A DNA stretch of 16,185 nt from DAOUKH01 sp034421515 (GCA_034421515.1 DAOUKH010000050.1:1-16185); one strand, 5' to 3'. Positions 1-7,072 are shown, counted from the stretch's first letter. Program-made: numbers and translations. The notes: generated by a model from the sequence alone, not told the origin.

Positions 1-491
1 TGACCGGCCTCCTGGCCCGCGACCGGGCGCGCCGCGTCGCCATCACCGCCCGCTACCCCCACCAGCGCGCCTGCGCCGAGTCGCTCGGCCTCGAAGCGCT
101 GGGGGAGGACGAGGCCGAGGACTGGTCGGCGGAGAACGCGCCCGACGTGGTCTACGAGACTGTAGGCGGCACGGCGGACACCATCCTGCTAAGCATGCTC
201 TGCGCTCGCAAGGGCGGCACCATCGTCGTCCTCGGCTCCTTCAACCGGGAGACCGTGGAGATCTCGCCCCTGCTCCTGCTCGCCAAGGAGCTCCACATCA
301 CGGCCTCCCTCGCCTACGGCCGCACCCGGCGCGGCTCCGAGTTCGGGGCCGCCGTGGCCATGCTCCCCCGCTACGCCGCCGAGCTTGAGCAACTGTCCAC
401 CCACCGCTTCCCCCTCCATCAAGCCGACGACGCCTTCAAGGCGGCCCTCGACAAGTCGAACGAGTCGATCAAGGTGACCATCGTCCCCTAG
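1..491 (+). CDS. Zinc-type MDR dehydrogenase, C-terminal part (5' truncated)
   Basis: The 3' end of a medium-chain dehydrogenase/reductase gene; the frame is open from base 3 and the start lies outside the window. The visible 162 residues cover the cofactor-binding Rossmann half and the end of the catalytic domain. They include a beta-alpha unit (RVAITARYPHQRACAESLGL), a DVVYETVGG strand-loop, and a GGTIVVLGSF segment typical of the NAD(P)-binding domain of alcohol dehydrogenase-like proteins. The C-terminal run from HQADDAFKAALDKS to IKVTIVP is the usual MDR ending. The zinc ligands would lie upstream, so zinc binding and substrate are unknown. It ends 49 bases before the probable start of the MFS transporter on the same strand, so the two may be co-transcribed. 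Confidence 0.85.
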   Translation, partial: TGLLARDRARRVAITARYPHQRACAESLGLEALGEDEAEDWSAENAPDVVYETVGGTADTILLSMLCARKGGTIVVLGSFNRETVEISPLLLLAKELHITASLAYGRTRRGSEFGAAVAMLPRYAAELEQLSTHRFPLHQADDAFKAALDKSNESIKVTIVP

Positions 492-524
492 CACGCCCCA
501 CCATGCCGACCCGCGCCGCACACC

Positions 525-533
525 AAAGGCAGG
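525..533 (+). promoter_or_regulatory. Shine-Dalgarno-like AAAGGCAGG placed for an ATA start
   Basis: A purine-rich AAAGG-C-AGG run sits 7 bases before ATA at 541, in the frame of the MFS transporter. Nothing comparable precedes the GTG at 628, which lies inside the first membrane helix. This is the main sequence argument that translation begins near 541. Confidence 0.4.
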
Positions 534-540
534 CACACCC

Positions 541-1794
541 ATAGCGGCGCCGCCCGCCGGGAGGGGGCGCGGCCCGATCTTCTTCGGGTGGTACATCGTT
601 GGCGCCTGCTTCACCATCGCCACGCTGGTGGCGACCACCGTCTTCGGCTTCGGCCTCTTCTTCGCCGAGTTGCGCGCCGCCTTCGGCTGGAGCAGCGCCG
701 CTACCGCCGCCGGCTTCTCCCTCCAACGGCTGCAGGGCGGCATCCTCCAGCCGCTCTCCGGCTTCATCGTCGACCGTGTGGGCACCCGGATCATGGCCTT
801 CCTGGGCGTGCTGTTGGTCGGCGTCGGCTTCGTGCTCTTCAGCCAAGTCACCCGGCTCTGGGAGTACTACGCTGCGCTCTTTGTCATCTCCGGTGGCATC
901 AGCGTCGGCGTCGGCACCGCCCTGAACGCGTCGATCGTCAACTGGTTCCGGCGCAACCGCAGCAAGGCGCTCAGTATCGTGTGGAACGGCACGCCGGCGG
1001 CGGGCGCCTTGGTCATCGGACTGGGGCTCTTCATCGACCGCTACGGCTGGGAAGCCGCCGCCTTGTTGGTGGGGCTCGTCATCCTCGGGGTCGGCCTTCC
1101 CCTCAGCCTGCTCATCCGGCACCGCCCCGAACCGTACGGCCTCCGCCCCGACGGCGACCGCCCCGGCGTCTCCACCAGCGCTCCCGTCGTTCAGTCCAGC
1201 GAGGCCGGCCTCTCGGTAGCCGAGGCCCTGCGCTCGAAGGAGTTCTGGATACTCTCCCTCGCCATGGCCGTCGAGCTGCTCGCCATCCAGGCCATCATCA
1301 TCCACCAGGTGGCGCACCTGGAAGAGTCTGGGTGGACGCGCAAAGAGGGCGCGTTCGTGACCTCGGCCACCGCCATCTGCTTCCTCTTGGGGCGGGGCCC
1401 CTACGCCTTCATCGGCGACCGCTTCGACAAGCGATGGGCCTTCTTCGTCGTGCACATCCTCGTCGGCTTTGCCATCGTCACCCTCGAATACGCCACCAAC
1501 TTCTGGATGGTCGTGCTCTACGTCGGCCTCATGGGCGTCGGCCACGGGGCCTTCGTCCCCCTCCGGCTCGCCTCCGTCGCCGACTGGATGGGCACCGCCC
1601 GGTTCGCCTCGATCATGGGCCTCGTCGAGTTCCCCGCCATCATGACCGGCGTCGTCGGCCCCCTCTTCCTGGGCGCCATCTTCGATTGGCAGGAGGACTA
1701 CCGGATCGGCATCTTTACCTTTGCCGCCCTCCTCTTCCTCACCGCCCCCATCTTCCTGCTGCTGCCCAAGCCCAAATTCACCGGCCGCCTCTGA
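541..1794 (+). CDS. MFS transporter (monocarboxylate/OFA-like)
   Basis: A major facilitator superfamily permease in the cytoplasmic membrane. Counted from 541 it is 417 residues, the usual MFS size, with about twelve hydrophobic helices and a polar central loop (HRPEPYGLRPDGD, then LSVAEALRSKEFW). The motif SGFIVDRVGTR after the second helix is the family loop-2/3 signature. The FGWYIV opening and the yGlrPDG loop resemble monocarboxylate/OFA-type porters; the substrate is unknown. The first conventional start, GTG at 628, would remove about half of helix 1. The conserved FFGWYIVGACFTIATLV stretch is encoded upstream of it in the same frame, and no ATG, GTG or TTG lies in frame between the stop at 475-477 and base 628. 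I therefore place the start at ATA 541, with 628 as the conservative alternative. An original ATG mutated to ATA, or a base error, would look the same. Confidence 0.85.
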   Translation: MAAPPAGRGRGPIFFGWYIVGACFTIATLVATTVFGFGLFFAELRAAFGWSSAATAAGFSLQRLQGGILQPLSGFIVDRVGTRIMAFLGVLLVGVGFVLFSQVTRLWEYYAALFVISGGISVGVGTALNASIVNWFRRNRSKALSIVWNGTPAAGALVIGLGLFIDRYGWEAAALLVGLVILGVGLPLSLLIRHRPEPYGLRPDGDRPGVSTSAPVVQSSEAGLSVAEALRSKEFWILSLAMAVELLAIQAIIIHQVAHLEESGWTRKEGAFVTSATAICFLLGRGPYAFIGDRFDKRWAFFVVHILVGFAIVTLEYATNFWMVVLYVGLMGVGHGAFVPLRLASVADWMGTARFASIMGLVEFPAIMTGVVGPLFLGAIFDWQEDYRIGIFTFAALLFLTAPIFLLLPKPKFTGRL

Positions 1795-1818
1795 CCCCTG
1801 TTCCCCGGAGACTTCAAC

Positions 1819-1893
1819 CTCTCTCCCTCTGGGGGAGACTGAGAGAGGGCGCGCGCCGCCAGGCGCGCGAGCGCCCGCAGGGCGCTGCTCCTT
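1819..1893. repeat. Mosaic intergenic repeat, copy A (three hairpins)
   Basis: This copy has a CTCTCCC/GGGGGAG hairpin (1821-1837, one T-G wobble), a GAGAGAGGG spacer, then two GC-rich hairpins. The first is an 8-bp stem with loop GCCA (1850-1869) and the second a 7-bp stem with loop GCA (1870-1886). The double-hairpin part recurs at 6929-6965 with a loop change and a wobble, and the first hairpin recurs in four other gaps. It lies 25 bases after the MFS stop and could also serve as that gene's terminator. It resembles REP-like palindromic repeats; no transposase is nearby. Confidence 0.8.
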
Positions 1894-1944
1894 GAATCGG
1901 CGCCGTGCAACCCAAATCCTCCCACAGGCCGAGCGCCCCAACCC

Positions 1945-1972
1945 TTGACCGAACCAGGCCGCTTCAGATAGC
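1945..1972 (+). promoter_or_regulatory. Weak sigma70-like promoter before the flavin monooxygenase
   Basis: TTGACC at 1945-1950 is a good -35 match. GATAGC at 1967-1972, 16 bases further on, is only a 3/6 match to a -10 box. It lies between the repeat and the ribosome-binding site, where a promoter for the gene at 1991 is expected. The weak -10 keeps confidence low. Confidence 0.3.
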
Positions 1973-1990
1973 GTTAGTGAGGAGTTTCTG

Positions 1991-3082
1991 GTGAAGAGCG
2001 AGCTGGTCCTGAGCGTCGTCGATCAGTCGCCGGTGCGCCGCGGCGGCACTGCGGCGGATGCGCTTGCGGAGTCGGTGAAGCTGGCCCAGGCCGCCGAGCG
2101 GCTCGGCTACGCCCGCTACTGGGTGGCCGAGCACCACAACACGGGGACGTTCAGCGGCGCGGCGCCGGAGATTCTCATCGGACAGATCGGCGCGGCGACG
2201 AGCAGGATCAGAGTGGGGAGCGGCGGCGTGATGCTCACGCACTACGCCGCCCTGAAGGTGGCGGAGCAGTTCACGATGCTGGACTCCTTCTTTCCGGGGC
2301 GCATCGACTTGGGCATCGGCCGCGCCCCGGGCAGCGACCGCTACACCGCCGCCGCACTCGCCGACCCGCGCCCACTGGCCGACCTCCGCGACTTCCCCCG
2401 CCAGGTGGGCGACCTCCTCGGCTTCCTTCATGGCTTCGACGACCCCGACCACCGCTTCCGCAACATCCGGCCCCAGCCGGGGCAGGACTGTGAGACCGCC
2501 CCTGAAGTCTGGCTCCTCGGCTCCTCCGACTACAGCGCGCGCCTTGCCGCCAGGCTCGGCCTCCCCTTCTCCTACGCCGACTTCTTTGGCTACACCGGCG
2601 ATCAAGGACCGTTCATCGCCGAGATCTACCGCGACGAGTTCAAGCCCTCGCGCTTCTGCGCCGAGCCCAAAGTCAACGTGACGGTGCAGCTCCTCTGCGC
2701 TCCGACCCGCGAGGAAGCCGTCTTTCTGGGAAGCAGCCGCAACCTGATGCGCGCCGCGCGGTACCTCAACCTCAGGCTAGAATCCGGCCTCTATCCGCCC
2801 GAGGAAGCCTCGACGTTCGAATTCACGCCCCAGCAGATGACCTACATCTCCGGCCGGTCCGGGGGGCCGCAGCAGGTGGACGGCGACCCCGAGGACGTCC
2901 ACGCACGTCTGATGGAGGCCGCCGCGGCGTATAAGACCAATGATGTCGGTATCGTCACCAACTGTTACCATTTCAAAGACCGCGTTCGCTCGTACGAGCT
3001 GATCGCGCAAGTGTGCGGACTAGCGTCCCGCGCCGGCGAGGAAACCGGCGCGGCGGCTGCCCTGACAGAAAGGACAATCTAG
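1991..3082 (+). CDS. LLM-class flavin-dependent oxidoreductase (luciferase-like, MsnO8/YhbW type)
   Basis: A 363-residue bacterial-luciferase-family (TIM-barrel) protein, expected to use reduced flavin and oxygen, or F420, to oxidise an organic substrate in the cytosol. Family hallmarks in order: a LSVVDQSP first strand; AAERLGYARYWVAEHHN near residues 35-50, the classic AEHH motif; RIRVGSGGVMLTHYAALKVAEQF; and FPGRIDLGIGRAPGSD. These match the single-component MsnO8/YhbW-like branch rather than true luciferase alpha or beta chains. The start is GTG 1991, with GTGAGGAG 6 bases upstream; no ATG gives a better N-terminus. It stops 2 bases before the GTG of the GTPase gene, so those genes probably share its transcript. 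The actual substrate cannot be told. Confidence 0.92.
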   Translation: MKSELVLSVVDQSPVRRGGTAADALAESVKLAQAAERLGYARYWVAEHHNTGTFSGAAPEILIGQIGAATSRIRVGSGGVMLTHYAALKVAEQFTMLDSFFPGRIDLGIGRAPGSDRYTAAALADPRPLADLRDFPRQVGDLLGFLHGFDDPDHRFRNIRPQPGQDCETAPEVWLLGSSDYSARLAARLGLPFSYADFFGYTGDQGPFIAEIYRDEFKPSRFCAEPKVNVTVQLLCAPTREEAVFLGSSRNLMRAARYLNLRLESGLYPPEEASTFEFTPQQMTYISGRSGGPQQVDGDPEDVHARLMEAAAAYKTNDVGIVTNCYHFKDRVRSYELIAQVCGLASRAGEETGAAAALTERTI

Positions 3083-3084
3083 CA

Positions 3085-3963
3085 GTGGCCCCTCCAGACA
3101 AACGAATGGCGATCGTCGGATACACGGGCTCGGGGAAGAGTCACTTCGCCGCGCTCCTCTACATGCACCTCGTGCGAGTCGCGGCAAAGCGGCGCATGGA
3201 GGTGCTCATCGACGTCGACTCGAACGAGTTCGACATCGCGGGCTGTGCCAACAGCCTCCGTGCCGGCGTGCCGCTGCTCCCCACGCCGCCCGACAAGATC
3301 TTCGAGGCGCGTCTCGACCTCAAGTTCCCCGGCTTCTTCAGGAAGAAGCGGCTCGCCATCCCCCTCATGGACGTGGCCGGCGAGGCCCTTTCCGCCACCA
3401 TGAAGATCATGAGCGAGAGCCGCGGGCAGATCGACTACCAGAGCCTGATGGCCGAGGCCCAGAACCAGTTCAACATCCCCTCGGAGGAGCTCACCCACAT
3501 CCACGAGAGTGTCTTCCGGGCCGACGCGCTCTGCTTCGTCTTCAGCCTCGTTCGCGAGATGCGGGAGGGCTCCGGCGACATCGAGTACCGCCGTTTCTAC
3601 CAGAACCTCCGCGCCTACAAAGACAAAAACGACCTGCCCCCCGTCACCTTCGCCGGCTTCATCTTCACCAAGGCCGACGAGGTCCGCTACGAGCTCGGCA
3701 GGATCTTCGGCAACGAGCCCACCGCCGCGCAGCTCGCCGCGCACTTCGTCCCCACCCTGAACGTGGAGGTCAGCTCTTCCGTCTCCGAGCCGCTGCAGCA
3801 CTTCCTCAGCTATACCGAGTGGCGCGTGCCCCCCGACGACGCGACGGGCAAGGAGGGCGAGTTCAAGATCGTCGTCGATCCCATCACCTCTGAGCGCCTC
3901 CCCGTTTACCCGGAGGAGAGCTACGACCACTTGGTCGACTGGCTTCATCATCTAGCAAGGTGA
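3085..3963 (+). CDS. TRAFAC-type P-loop GTPase, uncharacterised
   Basis: A 292-residue soluble GTPase-like protein. Visible nucleotide-binding motifs: G1/Walker A GYTGSGKS (residues 12-19), G3 DVAGE (96-100) at the end of a hydrophobic strand, G4 TKAD in FIFTKADE (194-199), and a G5-like VSSS (229-232). TKAD in place of NKxD still implies guanine specificity, as in several TRAFAC families. About 75 residues separate G1 and G3, more than in Ras-like proteins. There is no membrane segment. The frame is open from 3013, but the start is set at GTG 3085, with AAAGGA about ten bases upstream; ATG 3106 is also possible. The GTG lies 2 bases after the monooxygenase stop. The stop overlaps the next gene (GTGA), so the two products are probably made together. 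Function is unknown; it may resemble GTPases of the GAP1 or double-GTPase conflict systems, which is inference from layout only. Confidence 0.85.
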   Translation: MAPPDKRMAIVGYTGSGKSHFAALLYMHLVRVAAKRRMEVLIDVDSNEFDIAGCANSLRAGVPLLPTPPDKIFEARLDLKFPGFFRKKRLAIPLMDVAGEALSATMKIMSESRGQIDYQSLMAEAQNQFNIPSEELTHIHESVFRADALCFVFSLVREMREGSGDIEYRRFYQNLRAYKDKNDLPPVTFAGFIFTKADEVRYELGRIFGNEPTAAQLAAHFVPTLNVEVSSSVSEPLQHFLSYTEWRVPPDDATGKEGEFKIVVDPITSERLPVYPEESYDHLVDWLHHLAR

Positions 3964-4937
3964 TCATCCGCGGCCACGCCATCATCTCGTTCCTCCCCGA
4001 GGGACGGGTGCAGCGTCTTCTGCCGGAGATTCAGCCGACCACGAAGCTGTTCTCGCAATTTCTCCGGCAGTTCTTTGACGACGTGCAGGGCGGGCAGTTC
4101 CGCGGCCTGCAGCTCGGCGAGAGCGGCTACGCCAAAGTCGACGACGATGGCCACTTGATCGCCCTCATCCGGCTCGAGCGCATCGTCGACGCCTACCGCC
4201 GCCCCGCGCCCCACTTGCACGCCATCATCGTGGGGAGGGACGAGTTCTACTCGCGGCCCGACCCTCCCCGGCCCTGGGACTGCGATGCACTCTTTCTGGA
4301 CTATCCAACCTTCCGTGGCATGGACGAGGCGCAGATGCGTCAATGGGCGGCTGGGCTCAACCGGTTGGAGGCCCACGGCTCCGGCAACCATCCCGACCCT
4401 CGGACGCTCCAGATGTTCATCGATTGGCATGGCCAGTTGCGGCTGAGTCCCCGCGGGGCCCGCGCTCCGGCCGTCGCCGAGTGGTTCCTGCGCTCGCTGC
4501 CGCTCTTCATCGAGCGCGAGCTCAACTACGTTACCGACGTCGCCCCCCGCCACGACGCCAACCGGCACCTCCACCTCATCGTCTCCACCCTCGCCGCCCG
4601 CCACAACGACTGGCTCGACGACGCGGGGCTCCAGGGCGCTCTGGCCAAGGCCGAGCCGTTCAGCGGTCCGCTCGATAGACTCGAGCGGCAGTTGACGCTC
4701 CTCTTGGCGATGGAGGCCTACCAGGAGAACCTCGCCGCCCTGCTCTCCCTCGCCACGGCGACCCAGACCGCAGCGTCGCCGGAGGAGGCGTTCATCGCCA
4801 CCGCCCGCCGCGGCCTGCACGGACACAGCGCCGAGGAGCTGCGCGCGCGGCTTCTGCCGCGCAAAGACGCCCTCCTCGAGTTCGGCGGAGGATCCGCCAA
4901 GACCTGGCTCGACCAACTAGCCGTTATCGGCGGCTAG
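3960..4937 (+). CDS. Unrecognised 325-residue partner of the GTPase
   Basis: I do not recognise this family. Its GTG start overlaps the GTPase stop in GTGA (3960-3963) without its own clear ribosome-binding site, so translation is probably coupled and the two products probably interact. Residues 1 to about 120 look alpha/beta, with strands around MIIRGHAIISFL, LIALIRLERIVDAY and HLHAIIVGRDEFY. Residues about 120-325 are mostly helical and Leu/Ala/Arg rich, including LERQLTLLLAMEAYQENLAALLSL. There is no signal peptide, membrane segment or catalytic motif. The HLHAIIVGRDEFY element loosely recalls the N-terminal domain of GTPase-associated proteins (GAP1-N), but I hold that weakly. An effector or activator role is inferred from coupling only. 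It converges on the minus-strand gene, sharing the CTAG at its stop. Confidence 0.8.
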   Translation: MIIRGHAIISFLPEGRVQRLLPEIQPTTKLFSQFLRQFFDDVQGGQFRGLQLGESGYAKVDDDGHLIALIRLERIVDAYRRPAPHLHAIIVGRDEFYSRPDPPRPWDCDALFLDYPTFRGMDEAQMRQWAAGLNRLEAHGSGNHPDPRTLQMFIDWHGQLRLSPRGARAPAVAEWFLRSLPLFIERELNYVTDVAPRHDANRHLHLIVSTLAARHNDWLDDAGLQGALAKAEPFSGPLDRLERQLTLLLAMEAYQENLAALLSLATATQTAASPEEAFIATARRGLHGHSAEELRARLLPRKDALLEFGGGSAKTWLDQLAVIGG

Positions 4938-6301
4938 CGCTCGATCACCCGCACCGTCCACGGCCCGTCGGCCTGGATGGCCAGCACGTAGTTACCGTAG
5001 GGCAGGTCGTCATCCGTCTTGTCCGTGTTCGTCGACGAGTAGACGGTCACCGGACGCCGGAGGTTGGTGAAGGAAGACTGCCGCGGCGGTATCAGCTGGG
5101 CCGCGGTACCGTCGTCGGCGATGAGCCGCGCCGAGAAGTTCGACCCGGTATGCGTGACGTCGAACAGGAAGTCGGCGGTGAATGGATTTCCACTGGTCAT
5201 GTTGAACGGGCCGATGACCTGGTCGCCCGATCCCGTCACGGCCGAGATCGACGGCGGCGCCAGTTTGGGCAGGGCCACCCGCACCTGCCAGGCTCCGTCG
5301 CCCTCGACGCGGACATTGAACGCCGAGATCTCGGAGGAATGGTCCTCGAACCTGTTGTCACGGTAGGAAAGCGCGCGGACGCCGCGATAAGGACCGCGCG
5401 TACGGTCCGTCGTCAGAAGGAGTTCGTAGTCCTCGCCAACGGCGTCCACGACGAAGATCTTGAAGTTGTCCTGTCCCTGATAGTCGATGTCGAACACCAC
5501 CGGCGCGCCCCTCGCTCCCGTGTACACGAAGGGATTGCCCGTGGTCTCTGAGCCGCTGCCCGAATAGTCCCTGAGCACGGTTTCAAACGGCACCGTAATC
5601 GCCGGCTGGGCAACGGCCGTGGCCGGCGGCGTGTTCGTGGGCGTCGGCGTCGGCGTGTTCGTCTCGCTCGGCGTGGGCGAGGGTGTGGGCGTGCTCGTGG
5701 CCCGAGGCGTCGGCGTGGGCGTGGGGGTATTCGTGGCCACCGGCGTGGGCGTCGGTGTCGCCGTCACGACGATGACCACCGGCGTGGCCGTCGCCTCCGG
5801 TGTTGGGGTCTCCGTCGGCAGCGGCGTTGCTGTTGGCGTGGCCGTCGGCTCAGGAGTGGGCGTCGGAGTGGGCGTCGCCGTCGGCGTGGGCGTCGGTGTC
5901 GCCGTCGGAATGGGCGTGGCCGTGGGGGTGGCCGTCGCCGTCGCCGTTGGGGTGGCCGTCGGCGTCGCGGTCGGGGTTGGCGTAGGCGTCGGACTCGGCG
6001 TCGTGGTGGCCGTTGGGGTTGGCGTGGGCGTGATCGTCGCCGTGGGTGTCGGGATCGGCGACGCAGTGGCCGTCGCCCTTGGTGTCGGCGTTTCCGTCGG
6101 CGAGGGCCCCGCCAATGGCGACCACGGGATGGTGAAAAGGGCGGCGAGCACGATGGCCACGATCGCGGCCCCGATCAGGGCCATCGCCGGGAGGGGATTA
6201 CGGCCCGCCCACCTGCTGATCTTGTCCGACAGGAGGGCGAGACTCCAAAGGATCCGGTTGCCGCCCCGGCTCGGTGGACCTATCTGGAATAGCCCTGGCA
6301 C
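4934..6301 (-). CDS. Membrane-anchored Thr/Pro-rich surface protein with two C-terminal beta domains
   Basis: A 455-residue protein in three parts. Residues 1-38 are a basic N-terminus and 39-60 a single hydrophobic helix (AMALIGAAIVAIVLAALF), so the rest is expected outside the membrane. Residues 66-228 are almost pure Thr/Pro/Ala with TPTPTPT and TATPTATP runs, interrupted by a VVIVVTATP motif, and look like an extended wall-spanning linker. Residues about 240-342 and 352-455 are two related domains: each begins near a GSG...GNPF motif, continues with a (Q/S)NF strand, and ends with GxWxVRV. They resemble PPC-like beta-sandwich modules. GTG 6301 is the first possible start after an in-frame stop; its Shine-Dalgarno is poor, so ATG at residue 40 cannot be excluded. 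The function may be adhesion or binding. Such linkers are common in Chloroflexota. Confidence 0.85.
   Translation of the reverse strand: MPGLFQIGPPSRGGNRILWSLALLSDKISRWAGRNPLPAMALIGAAIVAIVLAALFTIPWSPLAGPSPTETPTPRATATASPIPTPTATITPTPTPTATTTPSPTPTPTPTATPTATPTATATATPTATPIPTATPTPTPTATPTPTPTPEPTATPTATPLPTETPTPEATATPVVIVVTATPTPTPVATNTPTPTPTPRATSTPTPSPTPSETNTPTPTPTNTPPATAVAQPAITVPFETVLRDYSGSGSETTGNPFVYTGARGAPVVFDIDYQGQDNFKIFVVDAVGEDYELLLTTDRTRGPYRGVRALSYRDNRFEDHSSEISAFNVRVEGDGAWQVRVALPKLAPPSISAVTGSGDQVIGPFNMTSGNPFTADFLFDVTHTGSNFSARLIADDGTAAQLIPPRQSSFTNLRRPVTVYSSTNTDKTDDDLPYGNYVLAIQADGPWTVRVIER
5618..6106 (-). repeat. Thr/Pro-coding low-complexity repeat tract
   Basis: About 490 bases of degenerate short-period repeat (GGCGTGGGCGTCGG-like on the plus strand) encode residues 66-228 of the surface protein. 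The repeats are imperfect, with third positions varying among C, G, A and T, so the amino-acid pattern appears more conserved than the DNA. The tract also creates a spurious Val/Gly ORF on the plus strand. Confidence 0.85.
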
Positions 6302-6428
6302 GTCTATCCGTTACGTCGAGTTGAGGAGGGTCCGTATTCGGCCGAAGCTGAGGGTCGCGCAAACATCGGAGCGGGGCCGGCCTATCTGAAGAGTAGCTGG
6401 TGGGGAAGTCCGATTCTTGCCGCGATCA

Positions 6429-6434
6429 AGTATA
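6429..6434 (-). promoter_or_regulatory. Possible -10 box (TATACT) for the surface-protein gene
   Basis: On the minus strand, TATACT sits in the only AT-rich patch between tRNA-Thr and the surface-protein start, giving a leader of roughly 120 bases. No good -35 lies at the right distance, so read-through from the tRNA gene is an alternative. Confidence 0.25.
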
Positions 6435-6472
6435 GCATAAGGGAATACGTCCCCTGTTCCGTTCAGGATTCA

Positions 6473-6547
6473 TGGAGCCACGGGTCGGGATCGAACCGAC
6501 GGCCTGCTGTTTACGAAACAGCTGCTCTACCACTGAGCTACCGTGGC
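6473..6547 (-). tRNA. tRNA-Thr, anticodon CGU
   Basis: A full cloverleaf is readable on the minus strand. The acceptor arms GCCACGG and CCGTGGC pair fully, followed by discriminator T and an encoded CCA (6473-6475). The D arm is GCTC-AGTGGTA-GAGC and the anticodon arm is GCTGT-TTCGTAA-ACAGC, with anticodon CGT at 6515-6513, reading ACG. A 5-base variable loop and the T arm GTCGG-TTCGATC-CCGAC follow. The length is 75 bases. The CGU anticodon and loop match bacterial tRNA-Thr. A TAGAAT -10-like box lies about 30 bases upstream (6582-6577) without a convincing -35. Confidence 0.96.
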
Positions 6548-6640
6548 GGGACGGCGCACCGCGGCGCCGGCTAACAATTCTACACCCTGCCGCTGCCATC
6601 CCCCGCGACGCCGCCCCTCCCCCGCTGGCGCACCACGCCA

Positions 6641-6760
6641 AAACCTCTCTCCCTCTGGGAGAGCCGCCACCTCAAACCTCTCTCCCTCTGGGAGAGACTG
6701 AGAGAGGGCCGGGGTGGGGCGCGGCGGTCCCCTCCGGCACCTCTTCTCCCGCTGGAGACC
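6641..6760. repeat. Mosaic intergenic repeat, copy B (tandem hairpins plus long module)
   Basis: Two CTCTCCC-TCT-GGGAGAG hairpins (6647-6663 and 6680-6696) stand in tandem. The second is followed by GAGAGAGGGCCGGGG and a module running to about 6760 (GCGGCGGTCCCCTCCGG then a CTGGAG end). That module recurs at 11947-12000 with a few substitutions and small indels, which shows a repeat unit longer than a single hairpin. Confidence 0.8.
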
Positions 6761-6819
6761 TTTGCACAACCTCCGACGTCGGCGGATCATCCATGTAGGG
6801 GCAACCCTAGTGGTTGCCC
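6761..6819. repeat. TGCACAAC module plus TGTAGGGGC palindrome, copy 1
   Basis: TTGCACAACC followed by GGATCATCC leads into TGTAGGGGC at 6794. The palindrome arms GGGCAACC (6799-6806) and GGTTGCCC (6812-6819) enclose CTAGT. The same order, TGCACAAC then ATCATCC then TGTAGGGG, recurs near 13941-14001, where the stem is GGGCGAC instead. Confidence 0.75.
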
Positions 6820-6850
6820 AGGGGTGAGGGCGGGGTCTTCTCCCTTCCCC

Positions 6851-6880
6851 TGTAGGGGCGATTCGCGAATCGCCCGTTCC
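6851..6880. repeat. TGTAGGGGC palindrome, copy 2 (perfect 20-bp)
   Basis: The TGTAGGGGC head is followed by a perfect 20-base palindrome at 6856-6875 and a CGTTCC-type tail. The stem sequence (GGGCGATTCG) differs from copies 1, 3 and 4, yet stays fully self-complementary. Confidence 0.8.
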
Positions 6881-6916
6881 TATCCCCCGAGCGGCCTCGT
6901 AGGCCTTTGCCAAGGT

Positions 6917-6971
6917 TACGAGAGAGGGTGCGCGCCGCCAGGCGCGCGAGCGCCCGTAGGGCGCTGCTCCC
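6917..6971. repeat. Mosaic intergenic repeat, copy C (GC-rich double hairpin)
   Basis: GAGAGAGGG is followed by two adjacent hairpins. The first is an 8-bp stem with loop GCCA (6929-6948, outer T-G wobble); the second is AGCGCCC-GTA-GGGCGCT (6949-6965). It is nearly identical to 1842-1891: the visible differences are a stem-closing C to T, which leaves a wobble, and a loop C to T. Confidence 0.8.
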
Positions 6972-6994
6972 TCCGCCACCTCCCACCGTCTCCG

Positions 6995-7024
6995 TTGACA
7001 CGCCCGAATCGCACCCAGTAGGCT
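6995..7024 (+). promoter_or_regulatory. Sigma70-like promoter for the amidohydrolase cluster
   Basis: A perfect TTGACA -35 (6995-7000) is followed after 18 bases by TAGGCT (7019-7024), a partial -10. Transcription would start near 7031. That leaves almost no leader for ATG 7040 but a normal one for GTG 7073, and so supports the latter start. Confidence 0.5.
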
Positions 7025-7072
7025 ACGGCCCAGCCGGTTATGTCCGGTCTGGCATCCAGGCAAGGGAGAGCC

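Larger units (their letters stand above)
6548..6994. other. Gene-free spacer filled with repeats
   Basis: The gap between tRNA-Thr and the amidohydrolase promoter holds four repeat blocks (6641-6760, 6761-6819, 6851-6880, 6917-6971). No open reading frame in it looks protein-coding on either strand. The only other signal is the -10-like TAGAAT for the tRNA near 6577-6582. The remaining bases show nothing I can name. Confidence 0.6.

Noticed and set aside
469..1941. 490-residue minus-strand frame opposite the MFS gene
   Set aside because: Its Glu/Gly/Asp-rich low-complexity sequence is the antisense of membrane-helix codons, and it runs through the intergenic repeat.
5618..6106. CRISPR or satellite array
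   Set aside because: The short-period repetition has no uniform repeat/spacer layout; it is coding low complexity.
5619..6389. Val/Gly-repeat ORF on the plus strand
   Set aside because: It is the mirror of the Thr/Pro tract. The minus-strand product has a membrane helix and folded domains beyond the repeat, whereas this one has nothing outside it.
6473..6547. tRNA-Thr as an integration (att) site of a mobile element
   Set aside because: No integrase, no duplicated tRNA 3' end and no phage or plasmid genes are visible in the window.
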